From Candidatus Hinthialibacter antarcticus (GTDB lineage: Bacteria; Hinthialibacterota; Hinthialibacteria; Hinthialibacterales; Hinthialibacteraceae): a DNA stretch of 64,000 nucleotides. Each line of letters starts with the position of its first letter. Positions within the stretch are counted from its first letter, which is position 1. Below are positions 32,738 to 40,315 of this stretch, in pieces. Position numbers and translations under genes: made by a program. The stretch spans positions 31,266 through 95,265 of the forward strand of contig JAVCCE010000004.1 in the NCBI GenBank assembly GCA_030765645.1. The letters are read 5' to 3'. The notes beneath the pieces were generated by a model, which was given only the letters and a program-made list of their open reading frames with translations, ran no database searches and was not told where the DNA came from.

Positions 32738-33409
32738 ATGCAAATTGCCCGCTTGCTATTGCTACTCCCGCTGTTGCTTCTCGGTTGCGCGACCCATAAT
32801 CAGAACGTTTCACTGAATGAGCGCGCTTACGACCATGTTTACGCCAACCCGTCGCTGCCGCGCGTTTTGCTGATCGGCGATTCGATTTCGATTGGATACA
32901 CCCACCCGGTGCGTGAGATGCTGCGCGGAAAAGCCAACGTGTATCGCATCCCCGAAAACGGCGGGCCGACCACGCGCGGGCTTGAGAAATATGACGAATG
33001 GCTGACCTGCGGTTGTTTTGACGTGATTCATTTCAACTGGGGGCTGCACGACCTGAAATACATGGAAGACGGCGAGCATCAGGTTTCAATTGACCAATAC
33101 GAACGCAACCTGGCGGTGTTGGTCCAGCGCTTGTTGCAAACCGACGCGAAATTGATCTGGGCGAGCACCACGCCTGTCCCTCAGGGCGACCTCAGCCCCA
33201 AGCGCGTTCCCGGCGATGTGTTGCAATACAACGCGGTTGCGAAAGAAATCATGGACCGGCGCGGCGTTATGATTAACGATTTGTATACTTTTGCCTTCGA
33301 CCAGTTAGACCAAATCCAGCGCCCCGCCAACGTCCATTTTACGGACGACGGTTCGTACGCCTTAGGCGCGCAGGTCGCCGAGAGCATCCTGCAGGCGTTG
33401 GACGAATAG
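32738..33409 (+). CDS. SGNH/GDSL hydrolase-like lipoprotein
   Basis: A 223-residue protein. The signal peptide ends in lipobox LLGC, so it is probably anchored in the envelope. The SGNH fold shows block [12 protein letters not shown] (nucleophile Ser), a block III-like [11 protein letters not shown] (family N usually followed by D), and block [12 protein letters not shown] (the Asp-x-x-His is changed, with His before Asp). Substrates are probably ester or acetyl groups on sugars. AGAGG precedes ATG 32738; the longer frame from 32669 lies in the leader. It is divergent from cbiM, and both are monocistronic starts. Confidence 0.8.
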   Translation: MQIARLLLLLPLLLLGCATHNQNVSLNERAYDHVYANPSLPRVLLIGDSISIGYTHPVREMLRGKANVYRIPENGGPTTRGLEKYDEWLTCGCFDVIHFNWGLHDLKYMEDGEHQVSIDQYERNLAVLVQRLLQTDAKLIWASTTPVPQGDLSPKRVPGDVLQYNAVAKEIMDRRGVMINDLYTFAFDQLDQIQRPANVHFTDDGSYALGAQVAESILQALDE

Positions 33410-33430
33410 CTACTTATGCTCTATACCGAG

Positions 33431-33489
33431 TTGATCCCCCCTCGCCCCCCTTATTAAGGGGGGCGGCGTTGCAAACGCTGGGGGGATTA
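33431..33489. repeat. Dispersed palindrome family Q, copy
   Basis: TTGATCCCCCCTCG, then CCCCCCTTATTAAGGGGGG, then GGCGTTGCAAACGC and TGGGGGGATTA. It lies between convergent genes. Confidence 0.75.
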
Positions 33490-33559
33490 AAGCAATCTAG
33501 CCCACCTTGCCCATGAAATCCATCAGCATCATCGCTTCGCGATAAAGCGAAACCACCTC

Positions 33560-35773
33560 TCATTCTTCTTGTTTTTTATTCCCGCCAAACAGCGACTTGA
33601 TTCCATCTTTCAGACCTTTGACGGCGCCGCCTGCGGTTCCCAGCGACGTATCAATCAAATCTTTCGTCGTGCCGATTGGGTCCGTCACCATCCCGGGGAT
33701 GCTGACGATGCGCTTCACCAGCGTGTTGCCTAACACGCTGAACACGCTAATGCCCGGCTGGAACTGCGGGTCGGTCACATCGCCGCTGACCTTGTTGTTC
33801 TGCAACACAATGTCGCCGTCGGCGTTCTTTAAATCGTTGAGCGTCGTCACCGCCATCTGCGTTTTGAATTTCTGCGCGAAGGTATCTTCAAAGGTGGTGA
33901 ATTGCGGCTTGGTGAGCGCAATATCAAACGTCGCTTCCATTTGGTTTTTCGTAATCGGCAGCGTCCCCGTAATCTGCAAACCACTCGAAGCCAGATTGAC
34001 CGGCATCGACTCTTCATAATAAGGCGAATATGCCTTGAGATCGTCTATCGTTACATCGGTCTTCAAGTCCGTGTTCAGCGGCGAGAACACCGGCGATACT
34101 TTCCCTTTGATCGAAGCGCTGCCCGAACTGGGCGCAAGAAACTGCGCATCCAGAGCGAAGTCGCTCATCGGCGCTCTTTCGGCGCCGACCAGGACGTTGT
34201 TCCAGTCCAGGTCAATCGGCCCCCACACATGCTTGACGTTGCCCATGCGGCGGTCTTCGAGCGACAGTTGTTCAATCTGCATCGCCACGGTATTGATTTG
34301 CGTCGGCTGGCTGTTTGATTTTGTCCCGCCGCCCATTTCTTGCGAGAGTTTCGGCGCCAGTTCGTTCCACACGCTGAGCGCATCAAACGGTTCGACGCCG
34401 TCTTCGTCGATCCAGCCATCGAGTTTGATTCCCGTGGCGTTGAGCGATTCAAACACGCTCCAGTTTGATTTTGGATCATACGTCGCGGCGATTTCCGCAA
34501 TGGTGAAGCCTGCCGTCCCAAGCGCCAATGGCGGCTGGTAGGCCACATTCAACACTGCAAGGCGGTTTTGGTTTGGATTCAGTTTGATCGCCCCCACTAG
34601 CAGGTCTTGCACCTTGGCGCCGTCTTTCCAGTATTCGACTTTAGCGCTGCTCAGGTCCGCTACGGGCAATGGCGCCGCTGGGCCCGAACCCGCATCGCCT
34701 TCTCCCGCAAACGACGCCATGATGCTGTTCACGCGAGTCATTGCGCGGCTCAGGTTAATGCCGTTGCTTGCGTCTTCGCGGATATACGCTACTGGCGTAT
34801 TCAGTTCGACCGACTGCACGACCGGGTTCTCAAGCGTGAATCCGCCCACCGCCAATTGTTTGGCGGTCAGCAGCGGCTGGCCCATTTCGCTGAGAGTGAT
34901 CCCGCCCAGGTTCAGCCCGTTTTCATAATTCAGGCTTGCCAGTTCAACGCCGATTGAGGTCGGCGCGTTGGCTTGGGCGTTGTTGGCGAGCACTGACGCT
35001 TTCACGCCCGTGAAAGCCAGCGACTTCACCGTCACCGGGGCGCCGCCGGTTGAAAACTGGGCGATTAATTTGTTGACCATGTTCAGCGCTGTGTTGAAAT
35101 CGTAGAGGTTCTCGCCCGTCTCAATTCCTTCGACTGCGACCGTCTTCCCTTTTGCGATGATCGGCTTCTCGCCAGGGACCACGTTTTCAACATTCAATTC
35201 GCCGATGGCCGCGAACGGCTGCGTACGTCCGCCGCGTTGAATGGTTGATTCACTCAATTTCATCTTGTTATTTTTGAGATCAAAATCAATCTCGCCCAGA
35301 TGAAAGACGAACAGCGATTGCAGCGCCTCGCTTTTTCCTTGCGCAAGCAACTCGACATTCAGCGCTTCGTCCCAATCAACATTGGGCAAAAACCGCGACA
35401 ACACGCTCGCCAGTGGCAAGACGCCGTCCGCCTTGCGCTGAATTTCAAGATGAAGCCCCTTGGAGTAAAAGCGGTGCAGTTGGACCTTTTCTTCTCCGCC
35501 GATGTCGCCCCAGACTGAAATTTCCTCCGCCTTCAACAGAGCGCCGCTGTCGCGGTTGTTCAGGTCGAAGAAGCTAGCATTCTCAAGCGTGACCGAGCGC
35601 GTGGCGGGATTAATATCGAGATCGTCAAATTCAACGATGATCTGGTAATCATTCTCAAGCGTCGACTTGATGTAAGAAACCGCAATCGACTCCCAATAAA
35701 AATACGCGACGGTTCCCCCAATGAGACCGACCGCCAGCAGGACAACGAAACCAACTAATAATATTTTTTTCAT
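33560..35773 (-). CDS. AsmA-like / DUF748 envelope protein
   Basis: A 737-residue protein with a single N-terminal membrane helix (ILLVGFVVLLAVGLIGGTVAYFYW) and a long repetitive beta-rich periplasmic body. The segment IVEFDDLDINPATRSVTLENASFF and the later LKTDVTIDDLKAYSPYYEESMPVNLASSGLQITG are typical of DUF748/AsmA-like proteins, a group now linked to lipid transport bridges across the Gram-negative envelope. The C-terminus is basic and Gly/Lys-rich (GGNKKQ). GGGAG precedes the ATG. No neighbour in the same transcript is evident. A role in outer-membrane lipid homeostasis is inferred from family. Confidence 0.8.
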   Translation of the reverse strand: MKKILLVGFVVLLAVGLIGGTVAYFYWESIAVSYIKSTLENDYQIIVEFDDLDINPATRSVTLENASFFDLNNRDSGALLKAEEISVWGDIGGEEKVQLHRFYSKGLHLEIQRKADGVLPLASVLSRFLPNVDWDEALNVELLAQGKSEALQSLFVFHLGEIDFDLKNNKMKLSESTIQRGGRTQPFAAIGELNVENVVPGEKPIIAKGKTVAVEGIETGENLYDFNTALNMVNKLIAQFSTGGAPVTVKSLAFTGVKASVLANNAQANAPTSIGVELASLNYENGLNLGGITLSEMGQPLLTAKQLAVGGFTLENPVVQSVELNTPVAYIREDASNGINLSRAMTRVNSIMASFAGEGDAGSGPAAPLPVADLSSAKVEYWKDGAKVQDLLVGAIKLNPNQNRLAVLNVAYQPPLALGTAGFTIAEIAATYDPKSNWSVFESLNATGIKLDGWIDEDGVEPFDALSVWNELAPKLSQEMGGGTKSNSQPTQINTVAMQIEQLSLEDRRMGNVKHVWGPIDLDWNNVLVGAERAPMSDFALDAQFLAPSSGSASIKGKVSPVFSPLNTDLKTDVTIDDLKAYSPYYEESMPVNLASSGLQITGTLPITKNQMEATFDIALTKPQFTTFEDTFAQKFKTQMAVTTLNDLKNADGDIVLQNNKVSGDVTDPQFQPGISVFSVLGNTLVKRIVSIPGMVTDPIGTTKDLIDTSLGTAGGAVKGLKDGIKSLFGGNKKQEE

Positions 35774-36232
35774 TTGAATACTCCCGTTTCAACAGGGTTC
35801 TCTCTAAGAACCAAGCGTCATTATTTTTGTATATTTTGCAGATACAGTGGTTCGGAATTTCTGTATTGCTAGATTCTGTCTTATGATAGCCGATTTTCAA
35901 GCGCGATTGGGCCAGTGTGAATTACGACCGAAAAATACGAACCCATACGTCTTAATTTGTGTATCAGTCACAAAATCTGGTTCATCTGGTCAATGAGTAC
36001 CTATCATGGATGGATGGTCATGATTTTGATAACGAAAAGGTATTCCGGTATATCAAAAATTGACAAACCAAATGTGCACCCATGCCAGATGCAGCGTAAT
36101 CTCAATTTAAATTAAAAAAAGTATCAAATTTACGAAAAAACCCAAAATATCACTACAGGCATTTACTTTCACTGCCGGATATTGCTACCATAAATCTTGT
36201 GCGAAAACTACATTGACGCCTCGTGAAACATC
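35774..36232. other. Intergenic region with interior-less S element
   Basis: 459 bp without a convincing gene. It contains the S-family flank copy at 36056-36109. The remainder is moderately AT-rich unique sequence, including the promoter regions of the DUF748 gene and of the following plus-strand gene. Confidence 0.6.
36056..36109 (-). repeat. S element site lacking its interior
   Basis: Read on the minus strand it matches both flanks of copy A: TTGAGATTACGCTGCAT, then GCATGGGTGCA, then directly TTTGGTTTGTCAATTTT. The core and one arm present in copies A-C are absent. Confidence 0.7.
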
Positions 36233-36784
36233 ATGCTGAGTCGCAGCCCAAACCCAAAAACGCCTCCCACTCAATGCCAACGCATGTTGCGCGGTATGGA
36301 AGCCATGCTCAGGCGAGTTGAAACGCTCGAAAAAGACCATAATAAGATCAAATGGTCTCATGCGATAGCAATCTCCCTCTTCATCTTTATTGCCACATAT
36401 ATTGTTTATGACGGCATGATCGGTAATTATAACGTTCATATAAACGCCTCAAGCGTCAATGAATCTATCGTCACACGTCAGTATATTTATGACGACCAAG
36501 GACGAATAGAAGCCCAACTCGAATTCAACCTGGACAACGAAGTAGTATGGAAACGGCTATATCAATATGACGAAAACGGCAATCAAACGCGATGCGAAGA
36601 TTCTAATCGCGAAGGCGTCGCTGTCAGCCGCGTTGAATGTACATTCGATGAACAAGGCAGAGAAATCGAGAGGACGGAAATCGACTTGTTAGAGAAACAA
36701 TCCGAACAATGGCGCTTCACCTACAATGAAAAAGGCGCGAAAATCCGCGCCCAGAAAAACATTAATTCCCCATCCACGGGTTAA
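36233..36784 (+). CDS. Membrane-anchored protein with YD-like repeats
   Basis: Up to 183 residues. A short cytoplasmic part with a coiled-coil-like stretch (AMLRRVETLEKDHNKIKW) precedes one membrane helix (AIAISLFIFIATYIVYDGMI). The outside part has three repeats like RQYIYDDQGRIEAQLEF, LYQYDENGNQTRCED and CTFDEQGREIERTEI, the Y-D-x-x-G-x pattern of RHS/YD proteins. Such short proteins are not toxin shells; binding or structural roles are open. The start is uncertain: ATG 36233 lacks a ribosome site, and ATGs at 36284 and 36299 are alternatives. No operon partner. Confidence 0.5.
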   Translation: MLSRSPNPKTPPTQCQRMLRGMEAMLRRVETLEKDHNKIKWSHAIAISLFIFIATYIVYDGMIGNYNVHINASSVNESIVTRQYIYDDQGRIEAQLEFNLDNEVVWKRLYQYDENGNQTRCEDSNREGVAVSRVECTFDEQGREIERTEIDLLEKQSEQWRFTYNEKGAKIRAQKNINSPSTG

Positions 36785-36812
36785 TTCATCCCCGGGTATT
36801 CACTAAATCAAT

Positions 36813-37070
36813 TTACTTCACCAGCTGTTGATCGAAGATATGCCGAACCAGGGCGGTCTTCATGTCTTCATCCAGCCCCAATAAAAACGAACGGCGGCCT
36901 TCAAACAACGACGTATGATACACCTTTTCATAGGCGCGCAACAAGTCCGTCAACCGCTCCCATTTTAATTGTTGAAACGTATCTTCGCTGAGCGACTCAG
37001 CGCGTTCCACTAACGGAGCGCCCAAAATGCGAACCAGTTCGTCTCTTGATATTTCGACAACGCCGTCCAT
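36813..37070 (-). CDS. Small conserved-looking hypothetical protein downstream of asd
   Basis: An 85-residue soluble, mostly helical protein (MDGVVEISRDELVRILGAPL ... TALVRHIFDQQLVK). Not recognised. ATG 37070 has GAGGG six bases upstream and lies 29 bp after the asd stop on the same strand, so it is probably cotranscribed. The reading frame is well formed, with codon use like its neighbours, which favours a real gene. Confidence 0.5.
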   Translation of the reverse strand: MDGVVEISRDELVRILGAPLVERAESLSEDTFQQLKWERLTDLLRAYEKVYHTSLFEGRRSFLLGLDEDMKTALVRHIFDQQLVK

Positions 37071-37099
37071 CGAAGGCCCTCTCATACATCCAGTTTCAA

Positions 37100-38170
37100 C
37101 TAGAAATACCCTTGTTTGTGCAAATATTCAGCGGCCATCAATTCGCCCTTGGCGGCGCCGCGCTTGGTGTTGTGTGACAACGCACAATATTTCAGCCCGT
37201 TTTGACCAAAATTTTCATCCTGGCGAATGCGCCCGATCACGGTCGACATGCCGCCGCCCAACTCGCGGTCCAGCCGCGGCTGCGGACGGTTGTCTTCATT
37301 TTTAACGATAATGGTTTGCGCTGGCGCTGACGGTAGATCGCCAAAACGGGTAGCGCACTTAGAATTATACGTACGGATCACCTCGATATAGTCGTCCGGC
37401 GTACAGGGCTTTTCGGTCTCGACGAAAATCGAAAGAAAATGCCCGTCCAGCGTCGGAACGCGGGTGCAGGTGCAACTCACCGGAATATTGGCGTTAACCA
37501 CCGCGCCCTTCTCGAATGCGCCCAGCGCTTTGACCGTCTCCAACACTACCTTGCCTTCTTCTTTGGCGATGTAGGGATACACGTTATCAACGATGTCCAT
37601 CGCTGAATGCCCGGGATAGCCCGCGCCTGACAGCGCCTGCATCGAAGTCATAAACACGCTCTTGACGCCAAACGCGTCATACAGCGGTTTGAGCGAAATA
37701 ATCAGCCCCATCGTGGTGCAGTTCGGGCCGGGGACGACAAAGCCCTTCCAGCCGCGGTTTTTGCGCTGCTTTTCGATCAAGGGCGCGTGATCGGCGTTCA
37801 CTTCCGGCACCAGAATGGGCACATCGTCTTCATAGCGATACGCCGCCGCCGTGCTGATGACCGGCATCTCTTTGGCGTAATCGCCTTCAATTTTCCCGGC
37901 GACGTCAGAGGGCAGCGCCGAAAAAATGATGTCGTATTTATCGAGCTCATCCAAACCGTCTGAGATCAATTTGACCTGCATCTCAGTAATGTCATTGGGG
38001 AGCGGTAAGGACGAGTGCCATACGGCGGCCTCGCCGTAGGTTTTGCCTGCGGAACGCTCGGACGCATACAACCCCGCCGTCTCAAACCAGGGGTGTCCGA
38101 TCAGGGCTTCTACAAATTGCTGTCCCGCAACGCCGGTTGCGCCTAATATGGCTGCACGTTTCTTCTTCAT
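37100..38170 (-). CDS. asd: Aspartate-semialdehyde dehydrogenase
   Basis: Reduces aspartyl phosphate to the semialdehyde for lysine/diaminopimelate, threonine and methionine synthesis. The 356-residue protein has AAILGATGVAGQQFVEAL for NADP binding, the catalytic cysteine in VPGPNCTTMGL, and the SGAGYPGHSAMDI and ANIPVSCTCTRVPTLDGH segments. The last of these marks the archaeal/fungal-type branch rather than the E. coli type. A small hypothetical gene follows in the same transcript. Confidence 0.94.
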   Translation of the reverse strand: MKKKRAAILGATGVAGQQFVEALIGHPWFETAGLYASERSAGKTYGEAAVWHSSLPLPNDITEMQVKLISDGLDELDKYDIIFSALPSDVAGKIEGDYAKEMPVISTAAAYRYEDDVPILVPEVNADHAPLIEKQRKNRGWKGFVVPGPNCTTMGLIISLKPLYDAFGVKSVFMTSMQALSGAGYPGHSAMDIVDNVYPYIAKEEGKVVLETVKALGAFEKGAVVNANIPVSCTCTRVPTLDGHFLSIFVETEKPCTPDDYIEVIRTYNSKCATRFGDLPSAPAQTIIVKNEDNRPQPRLDRELGGGMSTVIGRIRQDENFGQNGLKYCALSHNTKRGAAKGELMAAEYLHKQGYF

Positions 38171-38265
38171 GGCCGGGTTAACTCCAACGATGGTTAAAAT
38201 GTATAGAGAAGAGATTTTAACCCAACCCGTCCACGGACAAAGGGGATCGACGCAGTCATACCGAT

Positions 38266-38415
38266 TTACGGTTCGCGTGAATTTTGTTTGCGCTCAATGC
38301 GTAACATCGTCCGATAAATCAAAACCAGCAAAACGATGATGATAACCGGAAACGCCAACACAAGCGCAGCCCCACCCATCTGGAACAGAAACGCAACAAT
38401 ATCTAAATCAATCAT
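38266..38415 (-). CDS. Tiny single-helix membrane protein, coupled to upstream gene
   Basis: A 49-residue protein starting MIDLDIVAFLF and dominated by one hydrophobic helix (GAALVLAFPVIIIVLLVLIY), ending in a basic tail (RIERKQNSREP). Its ATG overlaps the stop of the upstream gene (GAATGATT), the classic ATGA coupling, which is the main reason to believe it is translated. Not recognised. Partner and function unknown; it may form a complex with the upstream small membrane protein. Confidence 0.5.
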   Translation of the reverse strand: MIDLDIVAFLFQMGGAALVLAFPVIIIVLLVLIYRTMLRIERKQNSREP

Positions 38416-38657
38416 TCCGAACCTCCCGATTGTGAATGAGGAGGATTGGGCGCGGAGTGTGACGGCGCCGTCGGCGGCGCCTGCGAAGCGCCGGGCTGAT
38501 GGCGCATTAAATAATCGAGTTTGGTTTCGATCCGCCGGACATAATTGATAATCAATACTGCCAACACCAGCGTAACAAACGGTAAAAACAGGTTAATAAC
38601 TGTCATAATCATAAATGGAACCATAAGCAACATTTCAAACGAACCTAAATTCGGCAT
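38412..38657 (-). CDS. Small membrane protein with Pro/Ser-rich tail
   Basis: An 81-residue protein: MPNLGSFEMLLMVPFMIMTV with a hydrophobic stretch continuing to NLFLPFVTLVLAVLIINYV, then a basic turn (RRIETKLDYLMRH) and a tail rich in Pro, Ala and Ser. One or two helices. ATG 38657 is seven bases after AAGGAG; the earlier ATG at 38663 is too close to it. It is coupled to the tiny gene downstream. Family not recognised. Confidence 0.55.
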   Translation of the reverse strand: MPNLGSFEMLLMVPFMIMTVINLFLPFVTLVLAVLIINYVRRIETKLDYLMRHQPGASQAPPTAPSHSAPNPPHSQSGGSE

Positions 38658-38679
38658 AGTCATTCTCCTTAGACTTTTA

Positions 38680-38727
38680 GCCCCCCTTTTTAAGGGGGGA
38701 CGGCGCTGAAAGCGCCAGGGGGGATTT
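38680..38727. repeat. Dispersed palindrome family Q, copy
   Basis: AGCCCCCCTTTTTAAGGGGGG, then GGCGCTGAAAGCGCC and AGGGGGGATTT. It lies just upstream of the small membrane protein pair. Confidence 0.75.
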
Positions 38728-39274
38728 CAAAACAGCATAAACAAAGCGATACATTCAAGCAATACGTCGCCTAACCGCCCCCAATCTTTGGGGGCGGAAC
38801 TTTAACAACTCATCACCCTTTACCGCATCCGCGTCATTGCGAAGAAGCCACTGACAATAATTGCTTTAAGGGCTATTATAATTTACAACAATCATTTAAA
38901 TTCTGCCCCCTAGCCTGTTTTTGTTTGAATTCATGATATACTACGATAAGATATAGATATCTCATTCACAAACAATATATTTTTTACCTTTACGCCGTAT
39001 CGTAAAAACTGAATTGACAGGGAAGCATGGGGTTGATAGACTCCAAACCATGAACGAAAACATAAATGACGCCGACGGAGTCCCTCCGTCATATTTGTCT
39101 AGTTGTTTGAAACCCATCCAATCGATCCTGCGAGCGATACGTGTGAATGCGCGGCGCCTGTCTGTTTCCGGGCGTATCGTTCTCGACATGTTTCATCCTT
39201 TGCTCCAACCTGCTTACGCGCCGGTTCGCCTTGTCATATCCAGGCGAAAAGAACCGAGGCGCCGATAGATCACG
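38728..39274. other. Upstream region of the phoH operon
   Basis: No certain gene. An open frame with ATG at 39050 (72 residues, ending 39268) precedes phoH, but its composition is equally open on the opposite strand and it has no ribosome site. It is treated as leader. The region includes a candidate promoter at 39014. Confidence 0.5.
39014..39042 (+). promoter_or_regulatory. Candidate promoter of the phoH operon
   Basis: TTGACA at 39014 and TAGACT at 39037 are separated by 17 bp. This would give a leader of about 225 bases before the phoH start. Confidence 0.35.
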
Positions 39275-40303
39275 ATGCAAGTTCCCGTAAACGATCAAAA
39301 CGTCCAACAGACGATCCAATTATTGAATATCGAAGAAAGCCAAGACCTGTTTGGCCCGCGCGATGAAAATCTGCGCGTCTTGCAGGCGCATTTCCACGCC
39401 CGCATCGCAGCGCGCGGCGATACCATCACGGTTTCCGGCGACGCCGAACAAGTCGAAGCAGTGTTGTCGATCTTTGAGGAACTCCTCAAACTGGTGCGTA
39501 AAGGCGACCCGATCAGTCGCCGCGACGTCGAGTTTTTGCTCGAAGCCAAAGCGCAAAGCAACCCGCAAGCGCTCGAAGAAGCCTTCGCCCCCGTCTCATG
39601 GACGCTGCGGGGCCGCAAAGGACTCATCAAACCCAAAAGTCCCGGACAGCGCCAATATTTAAACGCCATCTTCAACCATGACGTGGTATTCGGCATCGGC
39701 CCGGCAGGCACAGGCAAAACCTACCTGGCCGTCTCCGCCGCCGTCTCCGCGCTCGAACGCAAAGTGGTGCGCCGCATCATTTTGGCGAGGCCTGCCGTTG
39801 AAGCGGGCGAATCGCTGGGGTTTTTGCCCGGCGATCTACGCGCCAAGGTCGATCCGTTTTTGCGTCCGTTATATGACGCGCTCTATGACATGCTCAATCC
39901 TGATTTGGTGCAGCGCTATCTCGAACAAGGCACCGTCGAGATTGCGCCGCTGGCCTACATGCGCGGGCGTACGCTCAACAACTCGTTTATCATCATGGAC
40001 GAAGCCCAAAACACCACCCCCGAACAAATGAAAATGTTCCTCACCCGCCTGGGGTTCAACAGCCAAGCCGTTATCACAGGCGACGTGACCCAGATCGACT
40101 TGCCCCACGGCCGCAAAAGCGGACTCATCGAAGCGGCGAATATTTTAAAAGACGTCGACGATATTGCGATGGTGCGTTTGGACAAAGGCGACATCGTCCG
40201 GCATCCGCTGGTGCAAAAAATCGTCGAGGCCTATGAACTTCAGTTTCCAGAAACCACTTCACCGATGGTCTTTGACTCCAATAAGGAGAAACCCGCAGAG
40301 TAA
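39275..40303 (+). CDS. phoH: PhoH-family ATPase (PhoH-like/YbeZ)
   Basis: A 342-residue P-loop ATPase of the PhoH/YbeZ family, associated with YbeY and RNA metabolism. After an N-terminal KH-like region (ISRRDVEFLLEAK) come the Walker A GIGPAGTGKTYLA, RPAVEAGESLGFLPGDL, the Walker B IIMDEAQNTTPEQMKMFLTR and ITGDVTQIDLP. It leads the conserved cluster phoH - HD membrane protein - ybeY - corC, with gaps of 12, 25 and -4 bp. The ribosome site before ATG 39275 is weak. Confidence 0.95.
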   Translation: MQVPVNDQNVQQTIQLLNIEESQDLFGPRDENLRVLQAHFHARIAARGDTITVSGDAEQVEAVLSIFEELLKLVRKGDPISRRDVEFLLEAKAQSNPQALEEAFAPVSWTLRGRKGLIKPKSPGQRQYLNAIFNHDVVFGIGPAGTGKTYLAVSAAVSALERKVVRRIILARPAVEAGESLGFLPGDLRAKVDPFLRPLYDALYDMLNPDLVQRYLEQGTVEIAPLAYMRGRTLNNSFIIMDEAQNTTPEQMKMFLTRLGFNSQAVITGDVTQIDLPHGRKSGLIEAANILKDVDDIAMVRLDKGDIVRHPLVQKIVEAYELQFPETTSPMVFDSNKEKPAE

Positions 40304-40315
40304 TCGCGAGTAACT

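Noticed and set aside
33490..33559. 20-codon minus-strand frame (LYREAMMLMDFMGKVG) after the DUF748 gene
   Set aside because: It could be a gene remnant or peptide but is too short to support; it has only a weak GAGGTG site.
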